A stretch of 64,000 bases of DNA, taken from the NCBI GenBank assembly GCA_009760855.2, contig WPIO01000043.1, forward strand, positions 744,001-808,000. The letters run 5' to 3'. Position numbers and translations under genes: made by a program. Numbering within the stretch: position 1 is the stretch's first letter; each line of letters begins with the position of its first letter. The notes under the pieces are model-generated. The model was given only the letters and a program-made list of their open reading frames with translations, searched no databases and was not told the origin of the DNA. The DNA comes from Cristatella mucedo (lineage: Eukaryota > Bryozoa > Phylactolaemata > Cristatellidae). Positions 23,376 to 45,101 of this stretch are shown piece by piece.

Positions 23376-23926
23376 CAACTAGGGTTGGTTTGCTTGCCTA
23401 CCATTTTTCCATTCACATAGTGTTCCTACGCGCGAACCGAGAAGCCGCACTTCCGCCGCAGCGCTAGGGCGCGCTAGTGCACTCGCGCCTACTGCGCGCC
23501 TCGCACCCTGCGCCGGCTGCGGGCGCGCAGTAGGCTCCGACGGAGCCAGCTGCCGCCGCAGCAAGGGCGAGTCGCCTTTGCCGCAGTAAGAGTGGCGGTG
23601 ACGCGCTCGGCCGCCGTGGCCGAATCCGCTCAGTGACGGGCGTTGCGAAAACTCTGGAGCGACCGACCCGACGAGCGACGAAACTCGCGCCGCCGGCTCC
23701 TGCTTCGAGAAACCCGGTGTAGAGCCTCGGAAAGCGAGCCCGGCCGTGCTGCAAGATAGCCGGTGCAGGTTGGACGCGGCCGGCCGTCCTTGCGCTTCGA
23801 TCGTGCGTCATTTCGCGCGCGCGTGACGAATGCAATAGTCGGCTCGCTGTGTACTGATACGGGCGTCCTTGAGCACCTCGCTCTCTCGCGCGGCCCGCCG
23901 CACAGTTGCGTCGCCCGCCGGACGGA
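23376..23926 (+). promoter_or_regulatory. CpG-rich 5' region of BRI3-like gene 2 (inferred)
   Basis: Dense CpG and high GC from about 23,430 to the start codon at 23,927, mirroring the 5' region of gene 1. I see no TATA element. Confidence 0.45.
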
Positions 23927-33089
<9,163 letters not shown>

Positions 33090-33885
33090 AGGAGGAGGCG
33101 GCGCGAGCGTGACGTCGAGAGCATCAGCCATGTACGAGGCGTGCGCGCTCGCGGAGAGCGAGCACCGGAAGAAGAGGAGATAGAAAACGAGGGAGAGAGA
33201 CGAATAGTGAAAAAGAAGCAGCGCCCTGCTCTCAAAATTGTGTGTCGCCACATTGGCTCGCTGTAGCTCCGATGGCCTGTGGAGCAAGAGCAATGCCGAC
33301 GAACGCCTGCCACCGGCTCAGCGACCGGCAGCCGGCGCGAAGCTGGCATTCGGCAAAAGTCCGCCCGCTGTGCCCGGTTGTGATTTGCTAGTCGCTCGAG
33401 CTTCGATCCGACGCTTTGAAGCGATCGCCGACCGATTAAGCTGCCGAGCGCTAAATTAAAATGGAAAAGAAGCAGAGACGGCGAGCGAGAGAGACAGCCG
33501 CCGCCGCCGCCTCCGCGGCGAAGAGGCAATTCGCTCGGGCTTTGCCCCGTTCTTCCACGAGAACCGCATCGCTCGCTGCCGTACGTGCTAGGTGAGGTTC
33601 CCGTAGCACTCTGCTCTGCGAGCCTGCACTCCGTCCTGCGACTTCGGTCCGACCGCCGAAAGCCTAGCCATCCTGCATTAGCTGCAACTCACTCGGAGCT
33701 CCTTCGTGCCGACGCTGCGCCGCCGCGCTGGTGCTGCGTCGGTCGCCGCAGCCGCTGTGCCTGCCGAGCTTGAGCTTCCTATCGCGACGACTCGACTGCG
33801 CCTAGTACTGGAGCGCCAGGTGCGCAGCAGCGCGGGGGGGGGGGGGGCTGTATATACCGGGGCAACCTCTACCGTTCGGCAGTAC
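33090..33885 (+). other. 3' flank of BRI3-like gene 2, CpG-rich
   Basis: It contains only a variant poly(A) signal, ATTAAA at 33,455-33,460. The block 33,470-33,830 is CpG-rich, ends in a G run (about 33,834-33,847), and could be the 5' end of another gene, but I cannot support an exon. Confidence 0.35.
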
Positions 33886-34055
33886 TTTATAGAGTCGAGA
33901 CGGCCCAGAAGATAAGCTGCTCGCTCTTCCTTACTGAGGTCGCGGGTTCGAATCCTGTAGTGGGCGATCTTAAATTGCCAACTGTAATCGGTGATGAAAG
34001 CCGTTAAGGCTCTTCTGCCGCTATACAAATTAGGCTGTTAAATAAGCTAATATTA
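33886..34055 (+). mobile_element. tRNA-derived SINE (family 1)
   Basis: B-box 'gggttcgaatcc', body 'ggtgatgaaagccgttaagg', tail 'ggctgttaaataagctaata'. Confidence 0.82.
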
Positions 34056-37000
34056 CTAATCATTTAAAACGCTGTGTCATTGGCGAAACTGAGTGTCGGT
34101 CTCGAACTCACTTTACGATACTGTGCAAGAAGAGAGCTGTGCTATTTCCTTCAAATGACGTACGATTAACGTAAGAAAAAACCTGCGGCGCAGTGAGCTT
34201 CTGAGGTCAAATTGAGAATCTTGGAAAGAGTGAAGCTTTCATTTTATGGAACTCGTGCTTTATTCGTCAGTCCATTGAGAGCTTACAGAACCAAAAACGC
34301 ACCGCTACCCCATTTTATATGCATTTTTAATATAGTAAAGACACTCCAGCATGCGTGCCAAGGTTTATTGTAGCAGCCGTAATAAATTCCTTCAGCAGTC
34401 CATTTAAGATTACATCGAACGAAAGATTCAAGCGAACGCGAAAGTTTGCTCTTGCTGAGATTTTGCTCGTCCAAGACTCAAAAGAGTACGGTGTCCATTT
34501 GGCCCCCAATCTTGGTTGTAGTAGAGGTGCGCACAGATTTCGACGAAGGCACTCCTCTGCCGTAGCCCCACCAGTCTGTCCATATTTAACCGAGCACCAC
34601 TTATGGGGTTCACGGCAGCCTGATAGGTTGACCTCCTTCTGACACAACCACCAGCGATGATAGAAATCATGTGTTCCGCAGAGCCAGCTTTGCACTGGCT
34701 CTGCACACACGATTAGGCTGATGTTAAAAGACCCTGCAATGGATGGTAAAAGAAACCGAATGCACAATTTTTATGACCGACGATAATTAAGGCGCGAGAG
34801 TGCTGCAGCACGCAGCACTAAAAGACGCAAACCCCTGCCAAGGCCCTCTCATTGCATGGGCCATTCCACGTCACGGCGAATCGCCGGCTAGCTTAGGCAT
34901 TGCTTCAATGGCTCGCTACCTACTTCGGAAGAGTCCTTGTCATTACTAAGAGAAGGAGCGCTCTTGCTGCGGAGGACCGTTTCTTCTCTTACGATAATTA
35001 CGCAATGCCGACGTGCTCCTCTTGGTATCCTCCTGCGTTATAATAAATGTCATTATTATTGTACTCAGCCATTTTACTCATCTGTAACGTGAGTACGAGC
35101 ACGGCGAAGAACGAGGCAGCAAAACACAGCCGACGGAAGGCTCCGGCGTAAATCTGCACGCCCAAGAACGCTTCAAAGGTACATTTCGCAAACGCCCTCA
35201 CTAAGGCCGGCGGTTGCTTTAGCCAGATGCCTCAACACTCCTGTCCGGGCCGTTACGCACACTAGTTATCTCTATCAAAGGACCTTGCCATCAGCGCACA
35301 TCAAACCGCCATGCCATCGAAGCAGTTGCCGAAGGCTAGTAGTGGCCCATTTCACCGAATGCCACTATTCAGACAGCTCGCACTCACAAGCAGACGCTTT
35401 GAAGGGCCATAGCAGTTGAATAGCCAAAGCAAGAACATCAAACCCCAAATCCCCAATAGGCAAGCAGTTAATCGCACGGAGTGACTGCGGTCAGGGCTAG
35501 GTCTTATATAGCGGCCACGTCGTAACTCGTACAGTAATCTCGTTCATACAAAATCATAAATTGCGCCGCTCGTAAGCCGCAGCTTGTCGTGGCCATTGCA
35601 CAAGCGGTGGCTTACTCACGCTACAATGCTCGTACTCATGTTACAGATGCGCAGCTCCGATTTGAGTGCATCACAAAATGACGAGCAGCTTTTGACGCCC
35701 TGGCAGCTGAGTCGGTCAGCAGGTTATTGAGCACTTTCGGGTCAGCTCGACCAGATTGACAATTTTAGCAGAGTAAATAGATGAGCGTATTTCCTCCTTA
35801 GCTGAGCGCATAGATGAACATTTTAATTCGACGCACATGCACGACTCACTTGCTTTTCAACTTTCACATGCACAAGAGGGACGACTGCGCTAGCACGAGC
35901 GAAATTTTTCGCTCGAAGGCGGTTAAAAATAAACGACCTGGTGCCGCAGCAAAGAGTGAAGGACACCTGTTGAGCTCTCGAGCGAGCCCTCGCTGCTATG
36001 TGACAGTCTTGCGGAGATGATTGGGACTTTTTGAGAGCATGTTTGAATGCATTCACTCTGCTAATCACTTTGGCTCTAAACACCACACAGTAATGTGTGA
36101 ATAATTCTGGACAAGTCTATTCTGTACTGCTATGCAAGCTGTTCACTTTTAACAGTCGCACTTTTCTCCTACTGAGAAGAGCTCGACTTTAATCAGCAGC
36201 TAGCTGTGAAAAACCCCCAGTTTTTGCATTGCTGAGAAAACTGGGCCGCCGAACTAAAGCTAAGACTAATTTTGTGAAATCGTGCAGGATATAGTACCAT
36301 GATCGGTTATAGGTGGTTGAGCTAATTTTTATTTTTTATCGTTAATTTAAAAGACACTTCTCTTGAATAGTTGCAGTTTTCAGCACTTGTAACTAACTGT
36401 CGTGCCACCACCGCTGCTCGCCACCACCCTTCACCCCCCTTCACGCCGCCACCGTCATCCACCGCCGCCCTTCACCCGGTCAGCCGGATGCGCGCCTCAG
36501 TGTCCATGTTGAGTTGCAGCCAGATTCGGGCCCGTCGGTAGGCCCCCCCCCCTGCAGCTGGCCTAGTGAGTAAGACAGGCAGGTAAGCTGGCGTGCAGAG
36601 AGTAGGACACCGGCCAATCTACTGGCCCAACTGAATCGACGAATATCTATTATTGCGCATGGCATTTCATTCGATTGCTTTCATTTATATCGTTGCACCA
36701 ACTATTCTACTTGACTTTATCAAGAAAATGGATCGCCAAGTATTCACTGGTCCAGCTGCAGGTAGGATGCGCGAACTGGTCCGAAAAGCGTGGCGCAACG
36801 CCAGAACGCAGCGCCGCCGATCGAATAGTCTAGACGGTAAAAGAGCTCCGTGCAGATAAACATGCAACGTAGGCGTCAAGACAATCCGAGAAAAGAATTG
36901 TGATTCGCTCGTAGGTGTGTACACGGTGATGCGAAAGTCGTGATTTATATGATGATGATCATTATGCATCTGCACAGAGTCCCAAACGAACCGACTTCGT

Positions 37001-37355
37001 TCTGGCGCATTTCACGCGGGCCGGAACGCTAGCGGTACCGCGAGGGAGATTTGCGACGGTAGCAGTGCACATTTGCGGCGAGAGCGGGCGCCACGCTGGA
37101 CGATTCGCGAAGGCTGAGCAAGCACTTGAAAGGCGCGGCTGAGATTGTTTTTATTGTGTTTGGCTTCGCTTTGAACGTCGCTGAGTCGGCGGCATTAAGA
37201 GTGCTTCCAGAGATTCAAGTTCGCGCGGGCGGAAGTTGGTGGCGCCCTCTCTGCGCAGGATCTGAGGCTGGCCGCAATCGCAGCCAAACGGCGGGTTCAA
37301 CGAATTGCAGCAATGCACCGCAATCCGCTCTAAGTAGGCTAAAATAAACAAGGCA
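34056..37355. other. About 3.3 kb without a recognised feature
   Basis: I find no confident exon or repeat. Open frames at 34,327-34,767 (minus) and 36,685-36,975 (minus) have no domain I know. A GC-rich patch at 36,985-37,110 might be regulatory. Nothing here can be named. Confidence 0.35.
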
Positions 37356-37359
37356 TTGG

Positions 37360-37625
37360 CAATGTCGAGCTCAAATTTTGGGCGTATATTGTTGTACACA
37401 TTCAACTTCATCAATCCACCAAATTTTATGTCATTTTTCGCACGGGCACGTGTGCAAATGAGCTGCAACGCCGGAGGCCTGTACCGAAATCCACCGCTAT
37501 CCGGCAGAATCCACCGAAAACCACTTTAATACCCCCCCCCCAATTAGAAGCGCAAAGCTCCAAAATGGCTTGGAATACCAAACTAAGCTGCATGTAAAAA
37601 TGTACCCAGATAATAGGCCAGTACG
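37360..37625 (-). repeat. Solitary inverted satellite monomers
   Basis: Reversed, this stretch matches the right end of the 1.37-4.29 kb array, for example 'gcagcttagtttg' near 37,580 against 4,000-4,012. It is 33 kb away from the array and in the opposite orientation. A poly-C tract lies at about 37,532-37,541. Confidence 0.7.
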
Positions 37626-37684
37626 CGACCTTCGGCCTTCGACGTAACTGACGGGCCTCTGCAGCCCGTTACGTAACAATCAAT

Positions 37685-38866
37685 GCCATAAAGTTCACGT
37701 TCTATCTCAGTGGGAGACTCCAGAGTATTGATGTGAGTGGAAAAAGATCGTCCGTGGTACCTCTTAAATATGGGGTACCTCAGGGCACCGTGCTTGATCC
37801 GGTTCTTTTCACGGTTTATACTCTCCCTCTGGCTGATGTGATCGCCAAGAACAATCTAGGCTTTCACTTCTATGCGGATGACACTCAGTTGTACCTTTGC
37901 TCTGATCCCTCCCAGCCTTCGAGCACCTCGAATTCTCTCAACTCGCTTGCTGCATGTATTGATGACATCCGCACATGGATGGCAGCAAATTTTCTAAAAC
38001 TTAACGATGATAAATCTAACTTACTAGTTAAGGGTAAACCTAGTGTGATTCACAAATTGGAAAGGCTGACGCTCAACATTGGCTCTGCCAGCATATCTCC
38101 AGTTGAATCAGCTCGAAATCTATGTGTCAAGTTTCAAAGTGACCTCTTGTTAGACGACCACATCAGCTCCACAGTCAAATCTGCCTACTTTCAGCTACAT
38201 AACATTGCTAACATTCAGGCTGTTGGGATAAGGATACCAGGTCTAAATTGGTCCATGCATTTGTGACATCCCGTCGTGACTTCTGTAACTCACTGCTCGC
38301 TGGCCTACCGGCATGTGCAATCAGGTGATTACAGTTGGTGCAAAACTCCGCAGCTAGGCTTGTCTGTCGTGAGCGTCGCAGTTGCCACATCACACCACTT
38401 CTCGCCGACCTGCACTGGCTACCCGACAAGTGACGGATTGACTTCAAGGTTTTGCCGCTCACTTTTAGGTCCCTCCATTCTTTGGCTCCAGCCTATCTCT
38501 CAGATCTCCTCCCCCACCAGGCCAAGCATCGTACCACCGGCTTTTTGGAATCTAACAGTTTTCCAATACCTCGTACAAACCTGAAATACTTTGAAGACCG
38601 TGAATTTAGTTCGTATGCTCCCAAAACCTGGAACTCCCTTCCGACTTGCCGCACAACACCCCCTGACTTGACCACATTTGAAAGAACTTCAAAACACACT
38701 TATTTAGAACGGCATTTAGTGGGTCCCTGTGACTCTTCCTTCATGTGCTTATGCGTGCTGACACTGTGCATGCTGCCACTAAACACACTTGCATTCTGAC
38801 CCTGTGCATGTCACCCCTAACCATGTTATTCTTGTTATCATTGAGAACGCTACCACTAACCCACAC
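37685..38866 (+). mobile_element. LINE family 1 RT fragment
   Basis: RT coding from the GVPQGT block (near 37,775) through [13 protein letters not shown] (near 37,865), with a frameshift near 38,220, then the 3' UTR. It is cut by the hAT element at about 38,866, before its tail. Confidence 0.88.
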
Positions 38867-40705
38867 ATGGGCAAACCATGGCCCGCGGGCCATATACGGC
38901 TTGTTGGGCTTTTCAATCCGGCCCGCCGAACTCGTCCACGTTATAATATTAAATTAGATTTTATTATAAAGACACCTCAATCATTTTACCTAGCCGTAAT
39001 TTCCATCTTTCCCCAGCAGATGGCGCACCCCGAAGACATTGATCCTTGAGTGTGATGCATTACGGTCACTCTCCACTTCATTTTGTCGCTTTGTACTTTC
39101 AGCCCATCAGTAAAAATGTGCGGACCGAAGAAAAAAAAGCAGACAGTGAGTGCCGAGTGTTCAATAAAGAGTAGAAAACAAAATATTTTGTACTGAAGTC
39201 CGATCAACAGCTGTATGTCTAATATGCCAAGAAACTGTAGCAGTTTTTTAAGAAGACAACATCAGCCGTCATTTTTCCGCAAAACTTGTCAACTATGCCA
39301 GTCAACAGTCTCCACAAGAACGGGCTGCTACAGCTCAGAGATTGTCGGCTAATTAAAAGACTCAGCAAAACCTTTTTCACAGACAAACTGCGATTCAAGA
39401 GCCAAGTACTAAGGCAAGATTTTTGCTGGCATTCAAGTTAACAAAGGCCAGTAAGCTTTTCTCCGAAGGCGAAATTTTAAAAGAATGGCTGGTTGAGACA
39501 GCAGGTCTCTTGTGTCCGGAGAGCAAATATCCTTTTCAGCGGTCCTGAGCTGCTACTTCTATTCTACTTACTACCTCAACTGCTCTCCTGACTCTGCTAT
39601 GCTTCCCACTTTTCTTTGTTGCGTGAAACGAAGTCTGTTGGCTACCGAATGCGTACCGAAAGCTGCTTAGGCTGTGAGTGCGCTATACAAAACTCTCCTG
39701 CGTAACACCCACGTGGTCTTTATGACTGTGGAGTTGCAGACGGAGATACACAAAGGCAAATTTGAAAAATCAGTTTTATCACACAGAACTGTGACTCGCC
39801 GCGTAGGATTGATTGACGAAGATATAGTCAGCAAATAAAACAAAAATGTGGAGTCCTTTAAGTTTTATTCACTAGCAATGGATGAAAGTTACGACTTAAA
39901 AGACACTGCTCAGCTCCGAATTTTTATCTTAGGGATTAGCGACAGTTTTGAGATCACAGAGGAATTTTCGACCATGGAGTCCATGAAAGGAAAAACGAAG
40001 GAAAGCACTTATTTATTTATTTATTATTATTTATAATATTTATTTATTATTTACCAGTTTTCTGCTGTCATCGAAAGAATGAAGCTACCTTGAAGTAAAC
40101 TTTCCAATGTCACCACGGATGGATTGATAAATTTAACTGGGAAAAATGTTAGGCTGCTAAAAAGACTACAGGAAAAGGTAAAAGAGGAAAATCCTGATCA
40201 GGATGTTAGTTTCCTTCACTGCATCTTTCATCAGGAAGTTCTGTGTAGGTCTGTATTGCAGCTAAATCATGTCGTGAATCCAGTCTTAAAATTTGTAAAC
40301 TTCGTACAAGCAGGGGACTTTAGCATCGTCAGTTTATTGCGTCCCTGGAAGAAACCGATGCAGATCATCAGGACTTACTTTACCACTCCCGTGTGCGCTG
40401 GCTAAGTTTGGGCAAAGTCTCTCGAAAAATGTGGGAGCTAATGGAGGATATCACTGCATTTTTGGAGTTAATGGGGAGGTCCGACGAATTTCCCGAGCCA
40501 AGTGACACGAACTGGCTCTGTGACTTCGCGTTTGCTGTGGACATACTTTCGTACATGAATGAGCTGAACACCAAGCTACAGGGGAAGATCAATTTATGCA
40601 CGACATGTACACAAATGTTAGGGCCTTTCAAATCCAAGCTGACTCTTTTCTCCAGAAAAATTTCAAACAAATCTTTCACTCATTTCGCCACACTAGCCAT
40701 CTCTC
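38866..40705 (+). mobile_element. hAT transposon remnant, 5' end and transposase pseudogene
   Basis: The left end resembles known hAT termini ('tgggcaaaccatggcccgcg', then 'aatccggcccgccgaac'). Coding similarity to hAT transposases of the GTF2IRD2/ZBED5-like type runs from about 39,116 in several frames: a 'SLAMDES' block near 39,880, 'LHCIFHQEVLC' near 40,217 and 'RVRWLSLGKVS' near 40,390. Stops and shifts break it throughout, and a LINE family 2 3' end is inserted at about 39,530-39,755. Similarity stops at about 40,700, where viral PolB sequence begins, so the 3' part and right terminus are lost. Confidence 0.8.
39530..39755 (+). mobile_element. LINE family 2 3' end inside the hAT relic
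   Basis: 'ccttttcagcggtcctgagc' to 'tgtggagttgcagacggaga', matching the 13.4-13.6 kb copy. Confidence 0.85.
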
Positions 40706-40707
40706 TC

Positions 40708-42640
40708 CATATGTTGATGCTTTAAAGGAATCAATAGATAAAACGATTGACAAGAATCCAGGTTCTGGTTGGAGGCTAATAGGTGTAAAACGTCTTGAGA
40801 TTAATGTTAGTGAATATATTATTAGAGCTGGTTCGTCTTATTTACCACTACCAACTGGTTTAGCAAAGAAGCGCTGCTGTGTTAATATAAAGAATGAAGA
40901 TAAATATTGTGCTGTATGGTGTGTATTAAGATTCCTACATCCTGCAAGTGTACATCCAGAGAGATACATTGATTTAATTAATATATTAAGAAGTAATTAT
41001 CAAGAACTAAATGAAGCTCTTTCACAACTTGAATGGCCACTCAAAGTAATTGATGTTAAAAAAATTGGTAAACTATTTAATGTTAGTATAAATGTTTACG
41101 AATATAATGACAAATCTGGTGTATATCCTCTAAAAATTGTATCAAGAAAATTAGAGGTTCCAGATAGACTGCTGATAACCAAATCCGAAAAAAGTCATTA
41201 TGCATTGATAAAGAATTTTAGTGGACTCTGTAGAACACCTAATAAAAGTGGATCAATATTTTATTGTCATAGGTATATGGACAAACTGTTTTCAGATGTA
41301 GATTTTCAGAATTACTTAGATTTATGTAAAGGTCTTAACTCTAGTTATTCCAAATTAAAAGTGCCTGGTATTGTTGAGAATAAGAAAACAGGACGAACAA
41401 AAGATACTACACTTTTAAGTTTTAGTGACCATGAAAAACTTATTAAGTCTCCATACGTTTGTTATGCAGATTTTGAGAGTTTGAATGTAAAGACATGTGA
41501 TGTTTGTTATGAAAGTATAGTATCTAACAATATCGATCCAACTTATTGCAATAGTAAATTAACAACTGGTAAATGTAGTGATACATGTACTAATATGTTA
41601 CAAGTTCCATGCGGTTCATGCGCGATTATTGTTGATATTAATGGAAATGTTATAGATAGGTTTTTAAACAGAAGGAATGATTGTGTTGAACTACTATTAG
41701 AATTTATAATTAATACTTCTAACGAATTAAAAAATAAGCTATTAAATCACGTTGAAGCACCTATTATTTTTGATTCTGATACTCATAAGCAATTTAAAGA
41801 TTCTACAAAGTGCTGGATTTGTACAAAAAAATTTAACGATGTAAATGGAAAGTTTAAAGTAAGATATCACTGCCATTTTACAGGTAAGTTTAGAGGAGTA
41901 GCACATAAACTTTGTATTTCACTAGTTAGATTCAAAAAATTAGTTGGAAACTTCCAATCTTTATTCACAACTTGAAAGGATATGATTCTCATTTGATTGT
42001 AAAAGGAATGTCAGCATTTGGTCTTGATTGTAAGCCTGTTGCACATAATATGGAGAACTATATGTCAATGACATTTGAGAATTTCGAGTTTAAAGATTCT
42101 TTTAATTTTATGAATAATGGTTTAAGTGATATTGTTACTTCATTAAAGAAATCAAATTAAAACTTTGACATTATAATTGGTGTCTTTAAAACATTATATC
42201 CAGACATTGATGTTAATGTTCTCAAAGATGCTATAACAAGAAAAGGAGTTTATCCTTATGAGTACATGGATTCTTTTGATAAATTCAATGAGAACAAAAT
42301 TCCAGAGATTAAAGCATTCAACAGTAAACTTACTTTTGATAGAGGTATTACTACTGAAGACTATGAACATGCATTAAATGTATTTAAACTTTTTGACATG
42401 AAAGATTTAGGAGATTATCTTGCTGATTGCTATGAAGCATACAGAAACAGTTTTATTGAATTGTTTAAACTAGATCCTGCTCATTATATATCTGCACCAC
42501 ATTATGCATGGTCTTGTACTTTGTTTTACACCAAATGTACTATAAATTTATTAGGTAAATTAACAATTCTATTACCATTCGCATCAAAATCAGAAAGAAT
42601 GAATCCATTATTCTTCGATACACAGTCCTCGGTGTGAAAC
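40708..42640 (+). pseudogene. PolB: DNA polymerase B, N-terminal part only, broken
   Basis: The frame entering from the hAT side becomes viral at about 40,708-40,735. It shows the N-terminal region common to Polinton/adintovirus polymerases (near 'RAGSSYLPLPTGLA'), then the exonuclease Exo I block YADFES (about 41,465), a Cys/His cluster (CWICTKKF, YHCHFTGKFRG) and the GYDSHL block near Exo II (about 41,980). It is broken by a frameshift at about 41,945-41,975, a TAA at 42,158-42,160 and a further shift near 42,515. It stops at about 42,640, against the end of the YqaJ gene. The palm, fingers and thumb, including the polymerase catalytic Asp residues, are absent, so it cannot be functional. 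Confidence 0.85.
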
Positions 42641-43461
42641 TTTTTGTTCATCTATATAATTATTTATTAATATTTTAGATCTCTCCAACACTTCTTTGAC
42701 CACAGGAATAATTCTTACAAATCTAAGCGGATCTTCTTCTTCAGCTACTTGTATCTCTACTTTTTTAGTATAGTATTTGATATCATAACCAAAAGTTTTT
42801 TTATTGTTAAAACGACCATATTTAGAAATTATATCAAATTCGAATTCAAAGTACTTTTCATCTTTAAGTAAAAACATAAAAAGAGGTTCACGTATTGGTA
42901 TATCAAATTCATAAGTTGTTGGAATTCTGACTGTTCCTGCAGCAACATAGTCCTTAGGTACATCATAGCAATTCAAATCTGGAACGAATATTTCAAATTC
43001 ACTATAAAAACATCTGCTAAGCTTTAAGACGTGTAAACCAAGTAGACACTGTGCAATATATTGTTTTGGAATAAAATCTTTTTCAATAGTTCTACTCCAT
43101 AAGCATTTTATTTCTATTAGAGTATCTTGATCAATAATACCATCTGGAGAATAGGGATAAACTCCGTCACTAGTAAAACACTCATTTGAATTCTTAATAC
43201 CTCTATTCAACTTCATCTCTAGAAATTTAGCTGCTATTGGCTCGAATACTTTTCCAAACATTATCTGAGGAAATCTCATAGGTTGAGAGTTAGCGATATA
43301 TTTTTTCAGTTTTCTATTTGAAATTATTTCAATGTCACAATCAATTTGAGATCCAAATATCATATCATTTACTAAAACCGAATACACCTCTGATCTACCA
43401 ATATTTAACTTCATAGAACTTTTCCACTCATCCGAATCCTGTATGAAATTTTTTTTGCATT
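42608..43461 (-). pseudogene. YqaJ-like (lambda-exonuclease fold) nuclease, element A copy
   Basis: The main open frame is 42,608-43,414. Homology to the intact copy at 60,127-60,960 extends upstream to about 43,461, out of frame across an A8 run at 43,449-43,456, so the N-terminus is frameshifted. PD-(D/E)xK-type landmarks are present: the SEV block near the start (GRSEV here, GGSEV in copy B), FGKVFEPIA with its acidic residue, YSPDGI, the EIK core and a downstream QxxxxQ-type block (KQYIAQC). YqaJ proteins are 5'-3' exonucleases that pair with recombinases in phages and some large DNA viruses; a role in genome recombination or end processing is inferred. The C-terminal end diverges at the PolB junction. 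Confidence 0.8.
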
Positions 43462-43481
43462 ATATTTAGTTATAATATTTC

Positions 43482-45082
43482 TTAAATATCTAATGGGTTG
43501 TAAAGAGACCTTCCTCTACTACAAAGAAAGGGAGTTCCATTTCCATTAGATGTTAATTCCAAAGTGTTCTCACAGATAGTGATATAATGAATCATAATCG
43601 TAGGTGCAGCATCAGCCGTAATTTCAGGTTGTGCTGGTATATTTCCAGCAGCAGGAATAGCAGGACTAACGCCTGGTATTGTAGAATTGAATTCAATAGT
43701 TACATCAAGTTTTGTTCCTGATCTAAGAGGTTGTTCGTTATATTGTAGATCGATAACATGAATAGGATAAAGAGTTAACCATTCTGGAAAAGTAACACCG
43801 ACAGGTACATTTAGCTCATTTGATCCGAGGAACTGTTTCCTAAATGAAGTAAAATCAAGATAAGGAGTTGAACATTTGGCGTCTCTTGGATAGCCACTTC
43901 TTATACCGCTGGATATTGTTTTGTTCCATTAGCAACTGCTGAGACACCTTTAATATCACAAAGATTGAAAGTGAAAGGGTTTCCAGTGTAGCTATTAAAT
44001 TTATTTTGGTTTTGAGCTGCAACAATTAACCACTTAACTTAATCAAGTTCATTCTGCACAGTTAGTGTCTTTGTAAATTTAAGATTTGAATTGTAATTTG
44101 ATATGCTAACGGTTTCATATCGTCTAACTCTATAATTTAGTCTAAGTTTCTTTGACCTTTCACTCGTAATATCAGCAAGTGATTTTTGAATGCTCATTTT
44201 AGGAACTATACATGGAACAACTAGTCTCATTTTTGACATGCTAATTTTAAATGCATTCCAAGCACCATTTCCAGCAGTGTTAGCTGTTGTTCTAGATTGA
44301 ATTACATTAACATTATTATCAGCAGCAGCACCACTTATCCCCGTCATAATAGCATTAAAATCATTCCCATTAACCATAGTTAGTTCAAGAGTAAATTGAG
44401 TATTGTAAATAATTTTATTCATATCCGCACAAAATCCAGAGATTCTTGACAATGGGAGTGAAATACTGAATGTACCTACATTATCAGCAAGAACATTAGA
44501 TAAACCTCTTCGATAAACAAATCCAATGTTTGAATTAGTAGCTGTGGATGCATTAGGACTTAGATATGGAAATAGTTTAGAATTTGTTGTGGCAGCATTA
44601 GCAACGGTAAACATATCATCAAATGAGCTTGCCTCATCTTTTTTCCACCCAGTCGCACCACCCTCAGTTCTACTATACTCACTGGGATAACATAGAAGCC
44701 CCATAATAGTTGAAACAGTTCCTATATTTTGTTGCACACTTTCAACCTCTTCAGCACCAAGCCTAACTCTCATTGCATTAAACATCCAAGCTCCAGCGTT
44801 GTTAACTAATCCTGCTGCAAGGTTACGATTGGGTGGTGTATAAGTATTCGACCCTGGTACTTGAACTAGGAACTGTCCTTCTAATAGAATGTAGCCATCT
44901 GACAAAACATAACATGTTTGAAGTTCTGCTGGAATATTGAATGTGACCGGTTTATCAGCAGTTGTATCAGTTTCAGCTCCGTTACTTTGGAAAAATTCTC
45001 TGAACTGATAATCATTGATTTTATAATTAAGAAACTCAGGATCTTCAAGTTCAAGTATAGTGTTTGGATCTGCGCTCGTCAT
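43482..45082 (-). pseudogene. MCP: Major capsid protein (hexon-like), element A copy
   Basis: The N-terminal open frame is 44,039-45,082 (347 codons); it stops at a TAA (44,039-44,041) where copy B has a Lys codon. Homology then continues to a frameshift at about 43,905 and on to a natural stop at 43,482-43,484. It is about 70% identical by eye to copy B over the first 160 residues, with shared blocks such as LAAGxVNNAGAWMF, TGWKKDEA and LPLSRxSGFCADMNK. Size, position and composition fit the double jelly-roll capsid protein of Polintons and adintoviruses. The upstream motif 'tatagagaaagaatg' matches other genes of the element. Confidence 0.8.
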
Positions 45083-45101
45083 TCTTTCTCTATATGAAAA
45101 A

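Noticed and set aside
34327-34767. 146-codon open frame on the minus strand with several Cys and Trp
   Set aside because: No family recognised and overlapping alternative frames are equally open.
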